Source: Anaerolineales bacterium
GTDB lineage: Bacteria; Chloroflexota; Anaerolineae; Anaerolineales; RBG-16-64-43
Length of the DNA stretch: 47,450 bases
Direction: 5' to 3'
NCBI GenBank assembly: GCA_016932475.1
Contig: JAFGCU010000112.1
Coordinates: 1 to 47,450 of the forward strand
Shown piece by piece: positions 42,189 through 47,450 of this stretch. Position 1 is the first letter of the stretch. Each line of letters begins with the position of its first letter. Made by a program: the position numbers and the translations under genes. The notes under the pieces were generated by a model. The model saw only the letters and a program-made list of their open reading frames with translations, was not told where the DNA came from and searched no databases.

Positions 42189-42892
42189 GGGATAGCATCC
42201 GGTTTTGAAAACCGGTACCCGATCCCCCAAACCGTCTCGATCGCGTCCCCCAGCCCCCCGCTTTTTCTCCGGAGGCGGAGGATGGCGTTGTCCACCGAAC
42301 GATCGCCGACGAAGAAGGCCTCGCCCCAGACCGTCTCGAGCAGGTATTTGCGGCTGAACGTGCGACCGGGATTGCGCGCCAGAAGGCAAAGCAGATCGAA
42401 TTCGGTGCGGGTCAGATCGATCGATGCTCCGTTCCATTGGGCCGCGTACGCGCCCGGGTCGAGCTGCAGTGCGCCACAGGAAAACGGTTTTTCCGTGGCG
42501 GTGCGGTCGGCTTCGAGGACGGTTTGGACGCGCTCGATCCGCCGCAGCAGGGCGCGCACGCGCGCCATCAACTCGCGCATTCCGAACGGCTTGGTCAGGT
42601 AATCGTCCGCGCCCACCTCCAACCCGATTACCCGGTCGGCCTCCTCGACGCGGGCGGTCAGCATCAGCACTGGCGCGGCCGAATTCCGTCGAATGTGTCG
42701 CAGCACATCCAGGCCGTCCACTCCGGGCAGCATCCAATCCAAAATCACGAGATTCGGATGCCGGCTGTCGAAAAGTTGAATGCCCGTCGTCCCATCCGCG
42801 GCGTGGATGGTGTCGAAGCCGCACCCGGCCAGCTCCTCAAGCACGATTTTCGCCAACTCCCGGGAGTCTTCAATTAGCAGGATGAGCGTCAT
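42185..42892 (-). CDS. OmpR-family response regulator
   Basis: A 235-residue regulator. The receiver domain has IEDSRE (acidic pair), the phospho-acceptor Asp52 in LVILDWMLP, LMLTA and LTKPF with Lys101. The winged-helix DNA-binding domain reads IDLTRTEFDLLCLLARNPGRTFSRKYLLETVWG, DRSVDNAILRLRRK and ETVWGIGYRF. It is the first gene of a pair with the kinase (GTGA overlap). A consensus -10 box lies 6 nt before the ATG and there is no Shine-Dalgarno sequence, suggesting a leaderless transcript. The signal and regulon are unknown; the CPBP protease downstream is a plausible target. Confidence 0.95.
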   Translation of the reverse strand: MTLILLIEDSRELAKIVLEELAGCGFDTIHAADGTTGIQLFDSRHPNLVILDWMLPGVDGLDVLRHIRRNSAAPVLMLTARVEEADRVIGLEVGADDYLTKPFGMRELMARVRALLRRIERVQTVLEADRTATEKPFSCGALQLDPGAYAAQWNGASIDLTRTEFDLLCLLARNPGRTFSRKYLLETVWGEAFFVGDRSVDNAILRLRRKSGGLGDAIETVWGIGYRFSKPDAIP

Positions 42893-42898
42893 GCGGGT

Positions 42899-42904
42899 AT
42901 TATA
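42899..42904 (-). promoter_or_regulatory. -10 box of the response regulator gene, leaderless position
   Basis: Read on the minus strand: TATAAT, then ACCCGC, then ATG. The consensus hexamer is 6 nt from the start codon. No -35 match was found at 16-18 bp. Transcription would begin at the A of the ATG. Confidence 0.6.
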
Positions 42905-42966
42905 TCCAGTCCGATCAAGGCGGTTTTTATAAGGGGCGGCCGTATGCCGCCCCTCCCCCTCCCAAC

Positions 42967-43056
42967 CCTCCCCCGTTTACCGCTTTCGGATGGCGGGGAA
43001 GGGTTGGGTTTATTTCTTCATTTGCATCAAGTCAGAATTGCGGTAAACGGGGGAGG
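42967..43056. repeat. 16-bp perfect inverted repeat around a 58-bp spacer
   Basis: CCTCCCCCGTTTACCG (42967-42982) and CGGTAAACGGGGGAGG (43041-43056). Outside the arms the left continues with CCCTCCCCCT and the right with GAGGAGGGGG, so weaker pairing extends outwards. It lies between the convergent-in-order minus-strand genes merR and the response regulator, starting 14 bp after the merR stop. It resembles a miniature inverted-repeat element. Confidence 0.72.
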
Positions 43057-43070
43057 AAAGAGGAGGGGGG

Positions 43071-43895
43071 TTACTTCTTCTTTACCGGGAACTGGATCTC
43101 CGTCACCGTTTCAGGATCGTTCTGGTTGGCATGTTCCCCCTCTTCTTGTTTGGGCGAGCGCAGGTAGACCTCGCGCACCGGGCCGATGCATTCGTATCCG
43201 CTGGCTTCGATCCACTTCGCCAGGAACCCGTACGCGTCGCCGATCGTCGTGAACGGGCCGTGATGCACGACGCAGGCCGCCTGTTCCACCGCCGGCAGGG
43301 TGTGGAATTTCACACTCCCCGCGTCCGGATAGTCCCGCGCCACCGGTTCGCACACCTCGGCGTCGATGTCCGGTTCCTCGGAGTAGTACAAGGTCAGGCA
43401 GGCCCCGCTGGTCGGGATCTTCTTCTCCGATAACAACGCCCCGAGTTCGTGCCAGAGCGGGAACTGTTCCGGATACGAGGGAATCTTCCCGCGCACTCCC
43501 GCAACCTTTTGCGGATCCAATTTCTTGAGAACGACTTCGTAGTTCGGCATGATCTGCTCCTCATCCATTTGCCGCAGCCGGGACCGGACCCGTTCCAGGC
43601 GGTGCAACTCCTCGTCGACCCGCTCCTTCAGCTCGATTTCCTTCAATCGCAGCATCCCCATCAGTTGTTCGGTCGAGGGCTCGTTCTGCAGCAGTCGGGC
43701 GATCTCCTCAAGCGTCAGCCCCAGGTCCTTGAGCGCAAGGATCCGGTGCAGTCTGGGAAGCTGGTCGAAGGCGTAGTAGCGGTAGCCGGTGAACCGGTCC
43801 ACCTCGATCGGGTTAAGCAGGCCGAGGTCGTCGTAGTACCGCAGGGTCTGGACCGAGACCCGGGCGATGCGGCTGAAATCTCCTATTCGCAACAT
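43071..43895 (-). CDS. MerR-family regulator with GyrI-like effector domain
   Basis: A 274-residue protein. The N-terminal winged helix reads RIGDFSRIARVSVQTLRYYDDLGLLNP, RFTGYRYYAFDQL and LKDLGLTLEEIARLL. A coiled-coil dimer helix spans about 78-112 (KEIELKERVDEELHRLERVRSRLRQM). The C-terminal ~150 residues form a GyrI/BmrR-type ligand domain (LYYSEEPDIDAEVCEPV, CVVHHGPFTTIGDAYGFLAKW, REVYLRS). BmrR relatives bind drugs and other hydrophobic cations and switch on an exporter. No exporter is next to this gene. GGAG precedes the ATG. Its own promoter has the family layout, so it is probably autoregulated. Confidence 0.93.
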   Translation of the reverse strand: MLRIGDFSRIARVSVQTLRYYDDLGLLNPIEVDRFTGYRYYAFDQLPRLHRILALKDLGLTLEEIARLLQNEPSTEQLMGMLRLKEIELKERVDEELHRLERVRSRLRQMDEEQIMPNYEVVLKKLDPQKVAGVRGKIPSYPEQFPLWHELGALLSEKKIPTSGACLTLYYSEEPDIDAEVCEPVARDYPDAGSVKFHTLPAVEQAACVVHHGPFTTIGDAYGFLAKWIEASGYECIGPVREVYLRSPKQEEGEHANQNDPETVTEIQFPVKKK

Positions 43896-43949
43896 GGTTG
43901 CTCCGTACGGTGGGGCCCATCCGAGGCCCGAGTGAAGATCTTCGGCGAC

Positions 43950-43980
43950 ACTATACTCTCTATGGCAACTATAGAGTCAA
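43950..43980 (-). promoter_or_regulatory. MerR-type promoter with 19-bp spacer and internal dyad
   Basis: On the minus strand: -35 TTGACT (43980-43975), a 19-bp spacer and -10 TATAGT (43955-43950). Within the spacer, CTCTATAG and CCATAGAG form an 8-bp dyad (7 of 8 pairs) around TTG. Long 19-20-bp spacers with a central dyad are the defining feature of MerR-activated promoters, where the bound regulator twists the DNA to align the boxes. The merR start codon is 54 nt downstream of the -10 box. Confidence 0.85.
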
Positions 43981-44044
43981 GCCCCCTCCTTCGTTCTCCC
44001 CCGATAAGCAAACTGCGAATATCGGGGGAGGATGGAGGAGGTGG

Positions 44045-45421
44045 TTATGACAACGGCGGTCCGGGCAACAGAATCATATACATCTCCGTCTCGCCGGTTC
44101 CGGAGCGTCCCCAATTGGTGGTGAACACAATGCGTGAGAAATCCCGGTCGACGCTGGCGTGCGGTTCGGCCCAGTAATCGTGTTCCTGCTCGGGGTCGAC
44201 CGTCGAATGATGGTGCGCCAGGCGTATTGCCCGGCCGCCGGCGCGGAGTTCGACGGCGAAGACCTGATCGTCCATCCAGGTGTAGGAGGCCGGATCGCCG
44301 TCGAAAAAAGACACGAGCGCCCAGCCGGGCCGGCGGAACGCGCGGCCGGAGAAATGCATCCCGCACCCGTCGCAATGGGTGAAGTCGATCGGCTGGGGCG
44401 GGGTGACGGCCCCGCTCGCCAGATCCAATATCGAGATATTATCCGTGTCGATATCCTGATACACGAGTGCCTCGCGGCCTGCGGGATCCAGCACCGTATC
44501 GGCATGGCCGACGATGCGGAGAAGTCCGCGGCCTCCCCGCAGGTTGCGGCCGTAGGCCATCAGGCCGCAGGGATCCTCGTCCGTTCCGGAATGCCCGTTC
44601 GCGCAGGCCTTATCCATGAAGGCCAGGAAGAATTCTCCGAGCGGGCTGATCGTCACACTGTCGATCGCGCGCGCTTCCCCGCTCCAGCCGCGCAGATCGA
44701 GGATGGCCGTGACGGAATCCGTTTGATGATCATAGACAAGGTACGCCACCGCCCTCCATTCCGCATCCTCGGCCATCAAGCCCCACCACCGCCCGTCCGC
44801 CGACGGGCTTCCCTCATAGCGGGTCCAGACCATCGCCGCGCCGTAGCCCGGCAAATCCTCCGCGAACTCATGCACAACGGTCTGTTCGGAGGTGACGATA
44901 TTGTGGGAGATCAACCGCGTCTCCGAGGAAAAGAACAGGAGGTTCGGATCCGTCGCGCTCCAGCGCGGATCGACGTCGAGCGGAAGTTCCCCAAGCGGCA
45001 GGAAGGTGGAGGCGTCGTAGAGGTGCCATGTTGCTTCCGTCCCGCGCACCAGGATCCGGCTGCCGTCGGCGTTGAAGGATTGCACGCGCGAATATTCGTT
45101 TTTCAACCCGATCGAAGAATTACCCGCGGGGAGATCCGCTTGCCGGTCGGTGATGCGCACCTGGCAGGTGCCGAAAACCGGATCGCGGAAGGGGGCGCGC
45201 GCCGGAGGTTCCGCCGTTACCGGGACCCGGCGGACGTCGAGATCGGTGACCCAGGCCGGCTGGACGCCCGGGCAGATGTCGGCGGTGATCGGAGGATCCG
45301 TGCCTGCCGGCATGGTTGCGGCGGCGGCGCCGGGAGTGGTGCGAATCCCGGCCTGCGTGGAACACGCGCACAGAAAAAAGACGAACGCCGGAAAGTGCGG
45401 AAGGCTCCATCGTTTTCTCAT
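44045..45421 (-). CDS. Secreted lipoprotein with a beta-propeller-like domain
   Basis: A 458-residue protein. The signal peptide ends FVFFLCACST, a lipobox-like Cys at about 20. After a short linker comes a repeated pattern of blades: NADGSRILVRGTEATWHLYDAST, WSATDPNLLFFSSETRLISHNI, SADGRWWGLMAEDAEWRAVAYLV, ISPLGEFFLAFMD, PAGREALVYQDI, WTMDDQVFAV-like and DRDFSRIVFTTNW. This resembles TolB or oligogalacturonate-lyase-type propellers. DFTHCDGCGMHFSG has a Cys-rich metal-like patch. The start ATG 45421 has no ribosome binding site but a TACAAT 7 nt upstream. The enzyme activity, if any, is unknown. Confidence 0.8.
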   Translation of the reverse strand: MRKRWSLPHFPAFVFFLCACSTQAGIRTTPGAAAATMPAGTDPPITADICPGVQPAWVTDLDVRRVPVTAEPPARAPFRDPVFGTCQVRITDRQADLPAGNSSIGLKNEYSRVQSFNADGSRILVRGTEATWHLYDASTFLPLGELPLDVDPRWSATDPNLLFFSSETRLISHNIVTSEQTVVHEFAEDLPGYGAAMVWTRYEGSPSADGRWWGLMAEDAEWRAVAYLVYDHQTDSVTAILDLRGWSGEARAIDSVTISPLGEFFLAFMDKACANGHSGTDEDPCGLMAYGRNLRGGRGLLRIVGHADTVLDPAGREALVYQDIDTDNISILDLASGAVTPPQPIDFTHCDGCGMHFSGRAFRRPGWALVSFFDGDPASYTWMDDQVFAVELRAGGRAIRLAHHHSTVDPEQEHDYWAEPHASVDRDFSRIVFTTNWGRSGTGETEMYMILLPGPPLS

Positions 45422-45428
45422 GCGTGCA

Positions 45429-45434
45429 ATTGTA
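45429..45434 (-). promoter_or_regulatory. -10 box of the propeller lipoprotein gene, leaderless position
   Basis: Read on the minus strand: TACAAT, then TGCACGC, then ATG (45421). The hexamer is 7 nt from the start codon and there is no Shine-Dalgarno sequence. No clear -35 box was found. Confidence 0.5.
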
Positions 45435-45642
45435 AGACACTCGAGAAAACCGTTCGGACCGAAAAGAACCCGCCATGGATCTCGCCAGGTCCTTCCCGTG
45501 AGGCATCCTGGCCGGGCGGGATCCTGCCGTCCCCCGGTATCGGTAGATCCGTCTGATGGCCGCTGTCAGCCGATCCCTTCAGGACCCGGCAGAGATCCAC
45601 GTTTGGCTCCGGTGGGTAGCCGAAAACGAAGCTCCCGACCGG

Positions 45643-46635
45643 CTACGGGACGGTAAAACCCTGCATGGCCGGTCCAATATAGTGGTTGGTGAAAGTGGAG
45701 TTCAACAACATGCCATAGCAGTCGTATACCCCCACTTCGTAATTTCCAGGCAGGAGCTCGAGCCAGAGGTCCGCTCCCGACGCGACGGGTCCGTCCGCTG
45801 TGTCATGCAGAACCATCCAATCGCTTCCGCCCTCCACCCGGAAGGAAAATTTGCAGAGTTCGAAAGGACAACCGTTATGTACGTAGAATGGGTGCTTGTG
45901 GTCGAGGATCGTATAGCGATACGCCGGATCGGAACCGATCGCCCGGTCCTGTTCCTCAAATACCGGACGGAAGATCGTATCAATGAATTCCACGTCGTAG
46001 AAACCCGCCGTCAGGGTCAGGTGGGCTTTCCCGCCGGGCGGGATGGGCGCCGAGAGGAGGTTCGCCCCCCAGCTGGTTTCATCCTTCCCGCGGATGGCGA
46101 CCACGCCGATCCCCAGGAAGGTTTTATTCTCGACGGTGTAGACGACCTGCGGCAAGGGCGGCGCTTCGCGGACCGGAAGACCGGCGGCGTTTCCGCTGAT
46201 CGTCGAGCTGCCGCCGAACGCCCAGCAGGAGGCCGGCGTCCCGCTGCGTTTTAGGACGAAATAATATTCCTCCCATTCCGGCGCCGCCTTCGCCAGCAGG
46301 GTGACCACTTCGCCCTCGGCGATCCTGGTTACCCACTCGTACAGGATCCAGTGCGGGCCGGTGACGCAACTGAGGTCCTGGCCGGCGGTCATCGTGACCT
46401 GGTTGATGGTTGCGGTGCCGGTCGGCTGGGCGGTCGGCGTTCCGGTCGGCGTCAGGCTTAGGATCGAATCCGGCGTGGAAGACGGTGTTGTCGGATCCCC
46501 GCCGTCCCCCGGGATCACGATCATCTGCGGGGTGGGCGTCGGTCCCGCAACCGCCTCGAGAATGCAGGCGCTGCCCAGTACACTGGCCGTCAGGAATAAA
46601 ACCCATTGACATGATTTCATGCCTCTTCGGTTCAT
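45643..46635 (-). CDS. SH3-like lipoprotein, family member 3
   Basis: A 330-residue protein with the same architecture as members 1 and 2. The signal ends SVLGSACILE. The linker is Pro/Thr-rich (TPTPQ, PTGTPTAQPTGT). The SH3b-like domain has LSCVTGPHWILYEWV, EGEVVTLLA, SCWAFGGSSTI and LPVREAPPLP. Segment 2 has AIRGKDETSWGANLL and TAGFYDVEFI, and segment 3 has LHDTADGPVASG and PGNYEVGVY. It ends NHYIGPAMQGFTVP. ATG 46635 is chosen because AAGGAAGG lies ahead of it. It follows member 4 by 67 bp and is probably co-transcribed. Function unknown. Confidence 0.85.
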   Translation of the reverse strand: MNRRGMKSCQWVLFLTASVLGSACILEAVAGPTPTPQMIVIPGDGGDPTTPSSTPDSILSLTPTGTPTAQPTGTATINQVTMTAGQDLSCVTGPHWILYEWVTRIAEGEVVTLLAKAAPEWEEYYFVLKRSGTPASCWAFGGSSTISGNAAGLPVREAPPLPQVVYTVENKTFLGIGVVAIRGKDETSWGANLLSAPIPPGGKAHLTLTAGFYDVEFIDTIFRPVFEEQDRAIGSDPAYRYTILDHKHPFYVHNGCPFELCKFSFRVEGGSDWMVLHDTADGPVASGADLWLELLPGNYEVGVYDCYGMLLNSTFTNHYIGPAMQGFTVP

Positions 46636-46702
46636 GGATTTCTTCCTTCCTTCTTCACCGAAAACGGGATTTGCTTTCTGCATCGGGTAGAACCCCGCGT
46701 AC

Positions 46703-47450
46703 TTATGGAACGTTGAAGCCTTCTATGGCCGGTCCGACGTAATGTACGGTAACGGCGCCGGCCATCGGACCGGTGCAACGGTAAACCGCTACGTCATACG
46801 TGCCGGGAACAAGCTTGAACCAGGCCTTGGACCCGGTTGCCACGGGCCCGTCCGCCGCGGAGTGAAGGGTCGTCCAGATGGTGCCGCCGTGCGGCCGGAA
46901 GGAGAACGTGCAAAGGTCGAAGGGATGGTTGTTCTGGACGTAGAACGCGTATTCCTGGTCCAGAACCGTCAGGCGGTAATTCGGTTCGGCGCCGATCGGC
47001 CGGTCGTGTTCTTCGTACAGAGGGAAAAAAGCTTCCTCCAGTATTTTCACATCATAGAAGCCGGCGGTCAGGGTCAGGCTGACCTTTTCGCCGGGATACA
47101 AGATCGCGCCAAGGCGGTTGACGCCCCAGGCGGTTTCGTCCATTCCGCGGATGAACACAACGGGGATTCGCAACCCCGTCTTGTTCTCGATGGTGTATTC
47201 GACTTCCGGCAGCGGCGGCGCTTCCTTCACGGGCAGACTCTGGATGTTGCCGCTGATTGCCGAGCTGCCGCCGAACGCCCAGCATTCCGCCCCATTGGAT
47301 TTCCGGATGTAATAATACTCTTCCCAGTCCGGAGAAGCCTTCGCCAGGAGGGTGACGGTTTCCCCCTCGGTGATCCCGGCCACCCATTCGTACAGGATCC
47401 AATGCGGGCCGGTGACGCAACTGAGGTCCTGGCCGGCGGTCATCGTGACC
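46703..47450 (-). CDS. SH3-like lipoprotein, family member 4, 5' part outside window
   Basis: The frame is open to the window edge (VTMTAGQDL at the visible start, matching the other members just before the SH3b-like domain), so the signal peptide and linker lie beyond 47450. Visible are LSCVTGPHWILYEWV, EGETVTLLA, ECWAFGGSSAI, LPVKEAPPLP, then FIRGMDETAWGVNRLG, LTAGFYDVKIL, LHSAADGPVATG and PGTYDVAVY, ending VHYVGPAIEGFNVP. It is closest to member 3 in its last third. As first gene of the tandem pair it mirrors the member 2/member 1 pair at 5.5-7.6 kb. Confidence 0.82.
   Translation of the reverse strand, partial: VTMTAGQDLSCVTGPHWILYEWVAGITEGETVTLLAKASPDWEEYYYIRKSNGAECWAFGGSSAISGNIQSLPVKEAPPLPEVEYTIENKTGLRIPVVFIRGMDETAWGVNRLGAILYPGEKVSLTLTAGFYDVKILEEAFFPLYEEHDRPIGAEPNYRLTVLDQEYAFYVQNNHPFDLCTFSFRPHGGTIWTTLHSAADGPVATGSKAWFKLVPGTYDVAVYRCTGPMAGAVTVHYVGPAIEGFNVP

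Noticed and set aside
42189-42824. Long N-terminal extension of the histidine kinase
   Set aside because: It overlaps the response regulator in another frame and has shadow composition. The GTG at 42188 overlaps the regulator stop as expected for a coupled pair.

Overview
The window looks like chromosome of an uncultured or little-studied Chloroflexota bacterium, probably Anaerolineae. This is an inference from GC-rich coding sequence, Thr/Pro-rich linkers behind lipoprotein signals, SH3-like lipoproteins of a type common in that group, COG4586/4587/3694-type exporters, and dispersed degenerate GACGATGGACCATCGA-like repeats between genes. No rRNA, tRNA, CRISPR array, prophage or transposase was found. 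Most genes are housekeeping or accessory metabolism, but several intervals hold decayed genes and repeats.

Layout. 0-8 kb: the end of a PEP-utilising enzyme; a TetR regulator with an ABC-2 drug-type exporter (one ATPase, two permeases); an alpha/beta hydrolase; and a tandem pair of SH3-like lipoproteins on the minus strand, with repeat clusters between these units. 8-14 kb: an ABC-F protein, a membrane diguanylate cyclase, then a gene-poor stretch with one unrecognised gene between two 59-bp direct repeats. 14-17 kb: a second ABC-2 exporter. 17-24 kb: a frameshifted uridine-kinase-like pseudogene, a DUF6210-like gene, an operon of a double-patatin protein and a MelB/GPH-type transporter, an alpha/beta hydrolase pseudogene, and a GNAT gene. 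24-36 kb: a glycolipid-type glycosyltransferase, a fluoride riboswitch followed by crcB and a DUF190 gene, a ferritin-like protein, an AlkZ-type glycosylase, exonuclease III, an aldo/keto reductase, a PHP phosphatase, a nitroreductase, and a hydrolase with a Cys nucleophile. 36-47 kb: a DUF6485 protein, a P-type ATPase, a CPBP protease with a two-component system, a MerR regulator, a propeller-like lipoprotein, and a second tandem pair of the SH3-like lipoproteins.

Regulation is unusually readable. The tetR gene has a near-perfect promoter with a 23-bp palindrome at the start site. merR has the 19-bp-spacer promoter with an internal dyad that is typical of its family. crcB has a fluoride riboswitch. 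Three genes (patatin, response regulator, propeller lipoprotein) have -10-like hexamers only 6-7 nt before the start codon and no Shine-Dalgarno sequence, which suggests leaderless mRNAs.

The best candidates for something new are the patatin/GPH transporter pair as a possible lysolipid remodelling or uptake unit, the four-member SH3-like lipoprotein family present as two tandem pairs, and the leaderless promoter class. All functional statements come from reading motifs by eye; no database search was run.
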